DNA of 61,877 nucleotides from Pseudobutyrivibrio sp. (lineage in GTDB: Bacteria; Bacillota; Clostridia; Lachnospirales; Lachnospiraceae): contig JAILGH010000023.1 in assembly GCA_024697025.1 (NCBI GenBank), positions 1 to 61,877 of the forward strand, in the 5' to 3' direction. The notes beneath the pieces are model-generated. The model was not told the DNA's origin. It was given only the letters and a program-made list of their open reading frames with translations, and did not search any database. How positions within the stretch are numbered: the first letter of the stretch is position 1; each line of letters begins with the position of its first letter. A program made the translations under genes and the position numbers. Positions 10,376 to 18,585 of the stretch are shown in pieces.

Positions 10376-11373
10376 TAATCATTAATATAAAAACCTGCCA
10401 TTGTATTAAGTGCAGGGAGTCCATCAAAATGTCTGTATCCCAAACTATACTGAGAAAATTCTCCTATCGACATCTCTACATCGGGATCCTTATCTGTTTT
10501 CTCCCATGTCATTTTTCCCGGTTTGTAATTCCAAATAAATACACCGTTATTGTCAGCTATGATGTCATCGTTAAGTTTCAGCACCACACTTCCTGCGTCG
10601 TTTGTATTAACCATTCCAATCATTTTTTTTGCATTTATAACACGGGCCATAGCATAAGGTTTTGATTTGTAACCTGTCATTTCAAACTGTTTAATCTTAT
10701 CATCTGTTATCTCTTCAATTATTTTTCCGTCTACAATTACCCGGTATCCAAGAATCAATTTATCTTTTAATATAATCTCCACATATCCTTTTTCAGTCTT
10801 CATCAGTTCAATTAATCTCATAAAATATTCTTTTGAGTGAACTACAAATATTCCGTATTTTTTACTTAGAGAATTCTGGGCAAATATCGAAAGTCTGACA
10901 GCATCAGAATTCTCTGCTTTTCTCTGCATAAAAGAGTGACTTGGTCTCTTAATTTTCTCTTTTTGTTTATTCTCATATTTGTCCATTACTGTTTCAAAGC
11001 CAAACTTTCTGTAGTAATTTCTGTTTAAATCCGAATCGGGAATCAAATAAGTAAAAGCCTGTTCTTCATTGTAAAGATTCTCCATAAGAGTCTTTAACAA
11101 TACAGACATTTTTCCCTGGCCTCTCAGTTTTTTTTCAGTGGCAACTCCATAAAGATAATAACAATCACATCTTGTCCTGCCAACATTTATCTCTTTTGGA
11201 ATCAAAGTAATCATACTTTGTATTTTTTTTAACGAATCAATATCAGCAATTATATCAGCTTGCGGAATCACCGTATTGTAGAAAAATTGACAATAATCAT
11301 AATCATCCTGAAAAGTTTCTTCATACAAAGGTGAAATATTCATTTTTTCAAATTCATTAAGATATCTAATCAT
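10369..11373 (-). CDS. GNAT-family N-acetyltransferase, Eis-like architecture
   Basis: A 334-residue protein whose first half is a GNAT domain: the acetyl-CoA loop reads RGQGKMS after YLYGVATEKKL, followed by the fold's NRNYYRKFGFE segment. The remainder, with a second partial GNAT-like region and a C-terminal sterol-carrier-like portion (YSLGYRHFDGLPAL), resembles the Eis layout. Eis-type enzymes acetylate amines, including aminoglycosides, but the substrate here is unknown. It lies 49 nt after the DUF2156 gene on the same strand; the two probably share a transcript. Confidence 0.75.
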   Translation of the reverse strand: MIRYLNEFEKMNISPLYEETFQDDYDYCQFFYNTVIPQADIIADIDSLKKIQSMITLIPKEINVGRTRCDCYYLYGVATEKKLRGQGKMSVLLKTLMENLYNEEQAFTYLIPDSDLNRNYYRKFGFETVMDKYENKQKEKIKRPSHSFMQRKAENSDAVRLSIFAQNSLSKKYGIFVVHSKEYFMRLIELMKTEKGYVEIILKDKLILGYRVIVDGKIIEEITDDKIKQFEMTGYKSKPYAMARVINAKKMIGMVNTNDAGSVVLKLNDDIIADNNGVFIWNYKPGKMTWEKTDKDPDVEMSIGEFSQYSLGYRHFDGLPALNTMAGFYINDYI

Positions 11374-11422
11374 ACTTATCCCCTCATGTACAGTTTAATA
11401 ACTTTGTATTAGTTTATTAACG

Positions 11423-12346
11423 TCACTTTTGTATAACCGTATACTTCTCAACTAACTCAATCGGATTAAGCGACAATTTTGCCTGTCTCAACCCTTCAAG
11501 ACCCATATCATCTTCTCTGTTCACTCTGGATGCTTCAGGAAAAGCTTCCCTTAAAAACTTACTGCAAATGTACGCATAAATTCCACGAAACTGACTATTT
11601 GCTTTTTCAACAGGTACATAAACCACATCTTCGGTCTCGTAATATTTTCCGATTGAAAACGCCTCCAGATTATTATCAATAAACAATCCACCAATCTTAA
11701 AATCTATTACATTCTGCCACTTCATGATTTTCTCAATACCTGATATTTCGTAATCTATATATTTGCTCATGGATGTTTCCGTCTTATCTTTTCTCCATTT
11801 TTCAAGGAAATCGGATATCAGTTTACAATCATCAGTTCCCAGCATTTTAAACTCATATCTGCCGGCATAACTTTTTCTGAATGCATTTAAATGATTCTTC
11901 TTTTTGTGATATTTTCTTCCCGGATATGATTTCAATTTATCAGATTCATAAATATAATCAAACAAATCTCTTTCCTCTGTTATCTCAAACTCTTCTTCAG
12001 GCAAAGACAAAATATCAATGGCTTCCCTGTCCGCTACGTAAATTATTAATTCCTGCTTAAAATGATTATTAAATAATTCTTTAAGGAAAAAGAAACTCTC
12101 CCTCAAATCTTCTTTCTTGCAAAATGGCATCATCGAGCAGTATTTTCCATCTTCCATTCCAAGTACTATTAAGCATTTCTCTGTGATAAGAATTTTAGAC
12201 GGATAACAATCATTCCACAAAAACAAATCCAACACATTTCCGTCAGCCGCAGATGTTCTTCGTAAATTATAATAGTAGTTTATTATTTCAAAATCTTCTA
12301 TTAACAAATCTTTTATTAATAAATCTTTTATTTCAAGTTCTTTCAA
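11423..12346 (-). CDS. DUF2156 family protein (MprF C-terminal domain-like)
   Basis: A 307-residue soluble protein with the double GNAT-like fold of DUF2156, related to the lysyl-phosphatidylglycerol synthase catalytic domain. The hallmark basic patch is visible as SYPGRKYHKKKNHLN near residue 140, and the later segment G-L-F-I-D-N-N-L-E-A-F-S-I-G matches the family. No membrane segments are present, unlike MprF, so it is not a lipid flippase; stand-alone members are uncharacterised. The N-terminus contains a short tandem duplication (KDLLIKDLLIEDF). It starts 9 nt after the ispF stop. Confidence 0.8.
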   Translation of the reverse strand: MKELEIKDLLIKDLLIEDFEIINYYYNLRRTSAADGNVLDLFLWNDCYPSKILITEKCLIVLGMEDGKYCSMMPFCKKEDLRESFFFLKELFNNHFKQELIIYVADREAIDILSLPEEEFEITEERDLFDYIYESDKLKSYPGRKYHKKKNHLNAFRKSYAGRYEFKMLGTDDCKLISDFLEKWRKDKTETSMSKYIDYEISGIEKIMKWQNVIDFKIGGLFIDNNLEAFSIGKYYETEDVVYVPVEKANSQFRGIYAYICSKFLREAFPEASRVNREDDMGLEGLRQAKLSLNPIELVEKYTVIQK

Positions 12347-12355
12347 TTAATTTTG

Positions 12356-12829
12356 CTACCTTTCTATCAGTAAAGTAATCGCCTGTGCAGATATTCCAAG
12401 CTGTTGGCCAGTAAATCCCAACCCCTCTTCAGTGGTTGCTTTTATACCAACCTGATTTTCGTTTATTTCCAATGCACTTGCTATATTACGAACCATCTCT
12501 TCTCTGTATGGCGCAAGTTTTGGTCTCTGTGCAATTATTGTTGCATCAATATTTCCAATTGCATAATTGTTATCATTCAATACTTTTCCTACATGTTTCA
12601 GCAAAGTTATGCTTGATATTCCCTTGTACTGCGGATCAGTGTCAGGAAACAACTTACCGATATCTCCCACTGCAGCAGCTCCCAAAAGAGCATCCATAAT
12701 AGCATGAACAACAACATCAGCATCTGAATGTCCATCAAGCCCCATTGTATGTGGAATATCCACTCCACCAAGAATCAATTTTCTCCCTTCAACAAGTCTG
12801 TGAACATCATATCCCATTCCAATTCTCAT
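12356..12829 (-). CDS. ispF: 2-C-methyl-D-erythritol 2,4-cyclodiphosphate synthase
   Basis: A methylerythritol-phosphate pathway enzyme for isoprenoid precursors, 157 residues, the normal family length. The start is the ATG at 12829 with AAGGAG before it; a longer frame from 12943 would overlap tRNA-Met and is rejected. Metal ligands appear in the first motif MGYDVHRL and in [14 protein letters not shown]; the C-terminus has the signature [12 protein letters not shown]. IspF acts as a zinc-dependent homotrimer in the cytosol. ispD is not in the window. Only 46 nt separate it from the tRNA terminator, so its transcription may depend partly on read-through. Confidence 0.97.
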   Translation of the reverse strand: MRIGMGYDVHRLVEGRKLILGGVDIPHTMGLDGHSDADVVVHAIMDALLGAAAVGDIGKLFPDTDPQYKGISSITLLKHVGKVLNDNNYAIGNIDATIIAQRPKLAPYREEMVRNIASALEINENQVGIKATTEEGLGFTGQQLGISAQAITLLIER

Positions 12830-12870
12830 ACGAACTCCTTTTATCCAAAAGCAAATCATTAACCCAGCAA

Positions 12871-12906
12871 AATTAAAAAGTCCAAAGGTATTACCTTTGG
12901 ACTTTT
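12871..12906 (-). terminator. Intrinsic terminator after the tRNA-Val/tRNA-Met unit
   Basis: A perfect 14-bp stem AAAAGTCCAAAGGT/ACCTTTGGACTTTT with a 3-nt loop, followed on the minus strand by TTAATTT, lies 5 nt past tRNA-Met. Confidence 0.85.
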
Positions 12907-12910
12907 CAAG

Positions 12911-12984
12911 TAGCGAAGGGGGGATTCGAACCCTCGACACCACGGGTATGAACCGTGTGCTCTAGCCAACTGAGCTATCTCGCC
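12911..12984 (-). tRNA. tRNA-Met (anticodon CAT), acceptor and T stems with mismatches
   Basis: Minus-strand cloverleaf with D arm GCTC...GAGC and anticodon arm CACGG-TTCATAC-CCGTG. The anticodon stem lacks the three G-C pairs of initiators, so it is an elongator-type Met tRNA (or a CAT-anticodon Ile tRNA). The 5' acceptor strand is GGCGAGA but the 3' strand is CTTCGCT, giving G1-U72, G6-U67 and a 7-66 mismatch. T stem GAGGG/CCCCC has one mismatch. It may still function, but it is atypical. Confidence 0.85.
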
Positions 12985-13029
12985 AAAGTCATATTAATGT
13001 AAACCAACTAAATTATTAATTAGTTTAAA

Positions 13030-13102
13030 TGGGACCTACAGGGCTCGAACCTGTGACCCTCTGCTTGTAAGGCAGATGCTCTCCCAGCTGAGCTAAGATC
13101 CC
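13030..13102 (-). tRNA. tRNA-Val (anticodon TAC)
   Basis: Minus-strand cloverleaf with acceptor GGGATCT/AGGTCCC, anticodon arm TCTGC-CTTACAA-GCAGA and T arm ACAGG-TTCGAGC-CCTGT. No CCA is encoded. It lies 45 nt upstream of tRNA-Met in the same unit. Confidence 0.97.
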
Positions 13103-13143
13103 AGAGCTTTAAGCATTTTGTTACTGCTTCAAGCGACTTGATA

Positions 13144-13172
13144 AATATATCAAAGGTTTGGCGTGTTGTCAA
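13144..13172 (-). promoter_or_regulatory. Promoter of the tRNA-Val/tRNA-Met unit
   Basis: On the minus strand TTGACA and TATATT with a 17-bp spacer, about 40 nt before tRNA-Val. Confidence 0.8.
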
Positions 13173-13285
13173 CTGGAAAAACAATATTCGCAATACTTTT
13201 TTTAAATTGTATAATTGGCTGAAAATCAGCGTCTAGGGATGATACGATAGAAGAGATTTTCTTATAAAAAAATTCAATTTTGGTA

Positions 13286-13313
13286 TTGCAAAAAATAAAA
13301 GACGTGGTACAAT
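13286..13313 (+). promoter_or_regulatory. Promoter of the Pr6Pr gene
   Basis: TTGCAA and TACAAT with a 16-bp spacer, followed by an about 90-nt leader containing the hairpin at 13322-13358. The rest of the 13103-13408 gap holds only the divergent tRNA promoter and no gene. Confidence 0.6.
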
Positions 13314-13321
13314 CTAATTGC

Positions 13322-13358
13322 GAACAATGAAATGCCATGAGGGGGCAAATCATTGTTC
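13322..13358 (+). promoter_or_regulatory. Stable leader hairpin upstream of the Pr6Pr gene
   Basis: A 9-bp perfect stem GAACAATGA/TCATTGTTC, a symmetric AA/AA internal loop, then TGCC/GGCA with loop ATGAGGG. There is no T tract, so it is a leader structure or an operator rather than a terminator. Confidence 0.5.
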
Positions 13359-13408
13359 ATTTAATGATGGAGTATAAATAATTAATAAGGGAATATTCGA
13401 GGTGTATT

Positions 13409-14095
13409 ATGACTAATTTGTCGCCAGTTCAAAAGGCTATGAGCTACTTTCTAAAGATTACTGTGATTGTGGCTACTATAATTGGAGTTGGCCATTCCAT
13501 ATATATAAGTAGCATGACATCTTTAGGCGGGCAGTCATCATTGATGTTTTTCACTACTCAGTCCAATATTGGTATTGCAGTTGTCTGTTTTATAGGATGT
13601 TTCTTAATGCAGGGGCATAAGCCGGTTAGTAGAGTATGGCATGTAATTAAGTTTGTCAGCACAGTTTCAATAACCCTTACCTGTGTTGTGTTTGGATTAA
13701 TCCTTGCTCCAACTCTTGGGGCGGAGGCTTGGAATGTGGGCAATACCCTTACCCATTTAATTGTTCCTATGGCTTCGGTTGCAGACTTTTTCGTGGTTGG
13801 CACAGGAACAAGGATTAATAATGATGAGATTGTTTATGTAATCATTCCACCTCTTCTTTATTCTATCTATGCATCGGTTGGTTATGCTAATGGTTGGGAA
13901 TTTGTTGAAGGCTATAATTACCCATACTTTTTCCTTAACTGGGGTAGCAAGGCTGGTGCTTTTGGAATCACAGATGAATTGCCATTTATTGGTACCGCAT
14001 GGTGGATACTTGTACTTTTTATTTTCTTGATGTTTGTCGGCTACATTTACGTTTTGATTTCAAAAAAGGTTGATGCTGTAGAAGATTACATATAA
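13409..14095 (+). CDS. Pr6Pr-family integral membrane protein
   Basis: A 228-residue membrane protein with about six hydrophobic segments. The Pr6Pr signature FFTTQSN follows the first helix pair, and the family's conserved histidine sits in LTHLIVPM; a Y-PYFFLNW stretch precedes the last helix. The family (related to FAR-17a/AIG1 membrane hydrolase-like proteins) is widespread in bacteria with no established function. It stands alone between its own promoter and a terminator. A GAGGTG site precedes the ATG. Confidence 0.8.
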   Translation: MTNLSPVQKAMSYFLKITVIVATIIGVGHSIYISSMTSLGGQSSLMFFTTQSNIGIAVVCFIGCFLMQGHKPVSRVWHVIKFVSTVSITLTCVVFGLILAPTLGAEAWNVGNTLTHLIVPMASVADFFVVGTGTRINNDEIVYVIIPPLLYSIYASVGYANGWEFVEGYNYPYFFLNWGSKAGAFGITDELPFIGTAWWILVLFIFLMFVGYIYVLISKKVDAVEDYI

Positions 14096-14143
14096 TGGGA
14101 TTATAGATTAACCGCATTTTTTATAAAACAAGAAATGAACCTC

Positions 14144-14188
14144 AAAGGCTCGCAAAGCGCGTAACTACGCTGCATTGCGGGCCTTTTG
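14144..14188 (+). terminator. Intrinsic terminator after the Pr6Pr gene
   Basis: Long imperfect stem AAAGGCTCGCAA/TTGCGGGCCTTT, with one internal mismatch, followed by TTTTGG. Confidence 0.7.
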
Positions 14189-14266
14189 GTTGTTTTGAAA
14201 GTGATTAACTGTTACTATTATTTTGGTAAAAAATGACAAGGAAAAGGGAGATTAACAAATACTGAT

Positions 14267-15007
14267 ATGCTAAAAGATAAAGACATTCGAGAGTCCTTAT
14301 TTGACTTTCTAGAACTAAAATATCATAAGGCCAGATTTTACCAAGAGAAGATGATAGGTAAATCTAGGGCAGATGTTTTTATGGTAATAACTGAGGGGCT
14401 GGTAGGCATCGAAATCAAGTCCGATGCGGATACCTACACTAGACTAGATGGACAAATTAAGGATTACGACAAATATTTTGATTACAACATGGTTGTGGTT
14501 GGTAGCAGCCATGCTCTTCACATTGAGGACCACGTGCCTGAGCACTGGGGCATTATCACAGTAGATGAAGTGGAAGGAGCTCCAGATTTTTATATTTTAA
14601 GGCAACCCACACTTAACACTAAGGTTAAGCTTGATAAGAAGCTTGAGCTGCTTTGGCGGCCAGAGCTTGCGGCCTTGTTAGAGCGTTTTGATATGCCTTC
14701 CTACAAAAGTCAGAGCAAGCCTTTTGTCAGGAAAAAGCTTATTGAGTGGACCAAGACGCCACTTGCAAATGCGGAGGTTACAAGGATTAAACGGGCAGCC
14801 AAGGAAGTGGGAGAGGAGCCTGTTATTCCGGAGACTAAGTTAGATCCGATGGCTCTAAACCTTGAAATAAGCGAGTTGTTATTTGAACGAGATTATGAAA
14901 AGCTGCTTTCAGATATCGATGAGTATCGCAAGGAGAATAATCCGAGGAAGCGGGGACCCAAGAAATCTACAAGTGTCAGACGCGTTAGAAGACGCTCGAA
15001 GAAATAA
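14267..15007 (+). CDS. sce7726-family PD-(D/E)XK nuclease-like protein
   Basis: A 246-residue soluble protein. Residues about 25-65 read SRADVFMV then GIEIKSDADT, which is the D...ExK core of a PD-(D/E)XK nuclease fold, as in the sce7726/MmcB group. The following KDYDKYFDYNMVVVG segment matches restriction-endonuclease-like folds. The C-terminus is strongly basic (about 20 Lys/Arg in the last 30 residues), suggesting nucleic acid contact. Members occur near mobile or defence genes and in stand-alone contexts, and the role is unsettled. No strong ribosome site is seen; the GGGAG is 16 nt from the ATG, so the start is uncertain. Confidence 0.65.
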   Translation: MLKDKDIRESLFDFLELKYHKARFYQEKMIGKSRADVFMVITEGLVGIEIKSDADTYTRLDGQIKDYDKYFDYNMVVVGSSHALHIEDHVPEHWGIITVDEVEGAPDFYILRQPTLNTKVKLDKKLELLWRPELAALLERFDMPSYKSQSKPFVRKKLIEWTKTPLANAEVTRIKRAAKEVGEEPVIPETKLDPMALNLEISELLFERDYEKLLSDIDEYRKENNPRKRGPKKSTSVRRVRRRSKK

Positions 15008-15021
15008 GTCAATATATTATA

Positions 15022-15049
15022 TTGATAAAAAATTAAATTGTGATATTAT
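15022..15049 (+). promoter_or_regulatory. Promoter of the amino-acid ABC transporter operon
   Basis: TTGATA and TATTAT with a 16-bp spacer, about 38 nt before the ATG at 15087. Confidence 0.6.
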
Positions 15050-15086
15050 ATTCGAATAAAAATACGATGCGAGGGAATAAATATAC

Positions 15087-16592
15087 ATGAAGAAGAAATT
15101 ATCTTTACTACTTCTTGCAATAGTTTCTGCAATGTTATTAGGTTGCGGACAAAAGGCGGAAGAGACAGGCAAAATTGTTAAAACTATCGACGACTTAGAA
15201 GGTTCTAAAATCGGCGTGCAGCTTGGAACCATCGGCGACATCTATGCTTCAGATTATGAGGGTGATGAAGCCGGTACAACTATAGAGCGTTACAACAAAT
15301 TGGCTGATGCAATGCAGGCGTTAAGACAGGGCAAGATTGACTGCGTCATTGTTGACGAGCAGCCAGCTATTGCATGCACCAAAGGTGAAAAATCACTTGT
15401 GATTTTAGATGAGCCATTTACACTTGAGGATTATGCGATTTGCATTGCAAAGGACAACGAAGAGCTTTTGAACAAAGTAAATGGTGCTTTGGAAGAGCTT
15501 AAAGAGGATGGCACAATTGAGCAGATTACCGCCAACTACATTGGTGATGACACCAAGGGTACATGTCCTTATGTTACTCCAGAGGGTACAACCTATGATA
15601 GTGGCAAGCTGGTTGTTGCTACAAATGTAGCTTTTCCTCCTTATGAGTTCTATGACAAGGGCGAGCCTGTTGGTATCGATATGGAGCTTATTAAGGCAAT
15701 CGGTGACAAGATTGGTATGGATGTTGAGATTGAGGATATGGAGTTTGACAGTATCATCAATGCAGTAGATTCTCACAAGGCTGATCTTGGAATCGCTGGA
15801 ATGACAATGACTGAGGAGCGACTTAAGTCCATTAACTTCTCGGTACCTTATGTCACAACTAAGCAGGTTATAGTTTCAATAAATCCAGACGCCGAAGGCA
15901 GGGGCCTTGGATTGGTTGAGAACTTTAAGAGAAATTTCATAGATGACGATAGATGGCAGTACCTTGTAAAGGGCTTGGAGAACACAATTATTATTGCTGT
16001 TTGTGCAGTTTTTGCAGGTATGTTTATTGGATTCTTGGTTGCAATCGTCAGAGTTACTTTTGACAAGACAGGCAAGCTTTCTTTACTAAATAAAATATGT
16101 AAGCTGTATTTGGCAATCATTCGTGGAACGCCAATCATGATTCAGCTTTTGATAATTTTCTACGTAGTATTTAAGTCGGTTAATGTGCCAAAGCTTCTTG
16201 TAGCTATTATCGCATTTGCGATAAATTCAGGTGCTTATGTGGCAGAAATTATGCGTGGCGGAATCATGTCAATTGATGATGGTCAGATGGAGGCAGGACG
16301 AAGCCTTGGCCTTTCTTACCGTCAGACAATGGTTTCAATAATTTTGCCACAGGCAATTAAGAACGTGCTTCCAGCTCTTGCTAACGAGTTTATTTCTCTT
16401 ATCAAGGAGACATCAATCTGCGGATACATTGGTCTTATGGATTTGACTCGCGGTGGCGATATCATCAGAAGTATTACATACGAAGCACTATTACCACTTG
16501 TTGGCGTAGCAATAATCTATCTTATTATTGTTCAGCTTCTTAACTTAGGTGTTGGAAAGTTAGAAAAGAATCTTAGAAAGAGTGAGCAGTAA
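15087..16592 (+). CDS. Polar amino-acid ABC transporter, binding domain (permuted) fused to permease
   Basis: A 501-residue lipoprotein-permease fusion. Residues 1-20 are a lipoprotein signal ending in LLGC. Residues 33-153 match the C-terminal part of SBP_bac_3 proteins (IDDLEGSKIGVQLGT ... LEELKEDGTIEQI). A linker of about 19 residues follows, then residues 173-265 match the N-terminal part (KLVVATNVAFPPYEF ... FSVPYVTTKQVIV). The canonical order is the reverse. Residues 290-501 are a HisM/GlnP-type permease with the EAA loop (EAGRSLGLSYRQT). With the next gene it should import a polar amino acid such as glutamine; the exact substrate is inferred. Confidence 0.85.
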   Translation: MKKKLSLLLLAIVSAMLLGCGQKAEETGKIVKTIDDLEGSKIGVQLGTIGDIYASDYEGDEAGTTIERYNKLADAMQALRQGKIDCVIVDEQPAIACTKGEKSLVILDEPFTLEDYAICIAKDNEELLNKVNGALEELKEDGTIEQITANYIGDDTKGTCPYVTPEGTTYDSGKLVVATNVAFPPYEFYDKGEPVGIDMELIKAIGDKIGMDVEIEDMEFDSIINAVDSHKADLGIAGMTMTEERLKSINFSVPYVTTKQVIVSINPDAEGRGLGLVENFKRNFIDDDRWQYLVKGLENTIIIAVCAVFAGMFIGFLVAIVRVTFDKTGKLSLLNKICKLYLAIIRGTPIMIQLLIIFYVVFKSVNVPKLLVAIIAFAINSGAYVAEIMRGGIMSIDDGQMEAGRSLGLSYRQTMVSIILPQAIKNVLPALANEFISLIKETSICGYIGLMDLTRGGDIIRSITYEALLPLVGVAIIYLIIVQLLNLGVGKLEKNLRKSEQ

Positions 16593-16610
16593 TAAAGGAG
16601 AGAATTAGAT

Positions 16611-17348
16611 ATGAGTAACGATATATTAATAAAAGTAGAAAACCTTTCAAAGTCATATGGGGATAACGAGGTTCTCTTAAATGTAAATATGCAAATTGAA
16701 AAGGGAGAGGTGATTGCCATTATCGGACCGTCTGGTTGTGGTAAGTCAACTTTTATTCGTACCCTTAATCAGCTTGAGGAGGTTACTTCTGGAACTATCT
16801 ATGTTGATGGTGAAGATATAACAAAGCCGGGAGTTGATTTGAATGATGTAAGACGTAGAGTGGGAATGGTTTTCCAGCATTTCAATTTGTTCCCTCATCT
16901 TACTATCAAGAAAAATCTCACACTTGCCCCTGTAAAGCAAAAGCTTATGACTCAAGAAGAGGCAAATAAAAAAGCAGAAGAGTTGCTTGAGAGAGTTGGA
17001 CTTGCAGATAAGGCTGATGCTTATCCAGACAGCCTTTCAGGTGGACAAAAGCAGCGAATTGCTATTGCACGTACACTTGCAATGAACCCAGAGGTGATTC
17101 TTTTTGACGAACCAACATCTGCACTTGACCCTGAAATGGTAGGAGAGGTTTTAGCTCTTATGAAGGAGCTTGCTGATGATGGAATGACTATGATTGTTGT
17201 AACTCATGAGATGGGCTTTGCAAAGGAAGTGGCAGATAGAGTTATGTTCTTTGATGAGAAGGGAATTCTTGAGGAAGGTACCCCTGCGGAGATATTTAAT
17301 TTCCCTAAGAGTCAGCGACTTCAGGATTTCTTGTCTAAGGTGCTCTAG
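16611..17348 (+). CDS. glnQ: Polar amino-acid ABC transporter ATP-binding protein
   Basis: A 245-residue ABC ATPase that energises the fused permease just upstream (18-nt gap). Walker A is GPSGCGKST, the Q loop follows in [10 protein letters not shown], the signature is LSGGQKQR, Walker B is [13 protein letters not shown], and the switch histidine is in VVTHEMGF. The PAAT-family features ([22 protein letters not shown]) place it with GlnQ/HisP-type ATPases. GGAG precedes the ATG. The gene symbol reflects family membership; glutamine specificity is not proven. Confidence 0.93.
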   Translation: MSNDILIKVENLSKSYGDNEVLLNVNMQIEKGEVIAIIGPSGCGKSTFIRTLNQLEEVTSGTIYVDGEDITKPGVDLNDVRRRVGMVFQHFNLFPHLTIKKNLTLAPVKQKLMTQEEANKKAEELLERVGLADKADAYPDSLSGGQKQRIAIARTLAMNPEVILFDEPTSALDPEMVGEVLALMKELADDGMTMIVVTHEMGFAKEVADRVMFFDEKGILEEGTPAEIFNFPKSQRLQDFLSKVL

Positions 17349-17410
17349 GCGTATTTCATTTTTCTCTTAAATTGATATAATAAGATTAAGTATTTTAGGA
17401 GATGAGAGAG

Positions 17411-18580
17411 ATGGAATCAACACTGAGAAGAACGTGGGCGGAGGTTAATCTTGACGCCATTGCCTACAATTACAAAAAGATTAAAGAAAAGACCGGCGAT
17501 AATGTAAAGTTTCTTGGAGTTGTAAAAGCGGATGCATACGGACATGGTAGTATTCAGGTTAGTCAGCTTTTAGAAGAAATCGGCGCAGATTATTTGGCAG
17601 TCAGCAGTGCCGACGAAGCATTAGAACTTAGAGTTAACGGCATCAAGATGCCGATACTTATATTAGGTCACACCCCAAAAGAGCAGGTTGAGCGACTTAT
17701 ACAATATGATATTACTCAAGCTGTTACTTGCAAGGCAAAGGCTGATGAGTATAGTGCTAAGGCAGTTGAATGTGGTGGCACACTTAAAATCCATATCAAG
17801 GTAGACACAGGAATGTCTCGTTTGGGGTACTTGTGTGACGATGGATATTTTGATACAGGTGTCGATGGAATTGTTGAGGCATGCAATATGCCGGGCCTTG
17901 AAGCCGAAGGTATATTCACTCACTTTGCTGTATCAGATGAGCATGGACCAGAATGTGAGAAATACACCAAGCATCAATTTGAGCTTTTTACTAATGTGAT
18001 TGAAGCAGTTGAAGAAAAGCTTGGTCGAAAGTTTAAGCTTAGACATTGCGCTAACACAGGTGCCGTTGCCAGATATCCTAAGACTTATCTAGATATGGTA
18101 AGACCTGGATTGTTGTTATATGGATATGGCGAGTTTGCCAAGGAGATGGGGCTTCGTCCAGCCATGACAATGAAGACAACAGTCAGCACAATCAAGATAT
18201 ATCCGGCAGGTACAGCCATTAGCTACGGCGGTATTTTTGTTACAGACAAGACCACTCGTATTGGCGTATTGCCTTATGGATATGCCGATGGATTTTTACG
18301 AAGCCTTTCCAACAAGTGTAGTCTTATTACCAAGGAAGGCCCTGCAAAGCTCAGAGGCAAGATATGCATGGATATGTGCATGATAGATATTACAGATATG
18401 CCTACTGTCGATGTTGGCAGTGAAGTAGAGATATTTGGAGAGAATAATGATATTGACCAGTTGGCTAATTTAGCTGGTACAATTCCCTATGAATTAACTT
18501 GTGCTGTTAGCAAGCGTGTTCCTAGAGTTTATTATTACAATGGCAAAGTCATCGACAAAGAGTTGATGCTTAGAATGTAA
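17411..18580 (+). CDS. alr: Alanine racemase
   Basis: A PLP-dependent racemase that makes D-alanine for peptidoglycan. The start is set at the ATG at 17411, 9 nt after AGGAG; the ATG at 17402 touches the ribosome site and is rejected, giving 389 residues. The PLP lysine is in VVKADAYGHG, the barrel contains KVDTGMSRLG, and the second catalytic tyrosine is in ISYGGIF. RPGLLLYGYG is also typical. It is followed after 5 nt by an EAL-domain gene, so the two are probably cotranscribed and translationally coupled. Confidence 0.96.
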   Translation: MESTLRRTWAEVNLDAIAYNYKKIKEKTGDNVKFLGVVKADAYGHGSIQVSQLLEEIGADYLAVSSADEALELRVNGIKMPILILGHTPKEQVERLIQYDITQAVTCKAKADEYSAKAVECGGTLKIHIKVDTGMSRLGYLCDDGYFDTGVDGIVEACNMPGLEAEGIFTHFAVSDEHGPECEKYTKHQFELFTNVIEAVEEKLGRKFKLRHCANTGAVARYPKTYLDMVRPGLLLYGYGEFAKEMGLRPAMTMKTTVSTIKIYPAGTAISYGGIFVTDKTTRIGVLPYGYADGFLRSLSNKCSLITKEGPAKLRGKICMDMCMIDITDMPTVDVGSEVEIFGENNDIDQLANLAGTIPYELTCAVSKRVPRVYYYNGKVIDKELMLRM

Positions 18581-18585
18581 AGTCA

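Noticed and set aside
12830-12943. Longer IspF start at 12943
   Set aside because: It overlaps tRNA-Met and its terminator; the ATG at 12829 has AAGGAG and gives the normal length.
13150-13353. 67-codon minus-strand frame
   Set aside because: It crosses the tRNA promoter and the Pr6Pr leader hairpin, has no ribosome site, and shows no family features.
15087-16592. Ordinary tandem two-domain GlnP-type transporter
   Set aside because: Each half of the binding domain occurs only once, so there are not two complete domains.
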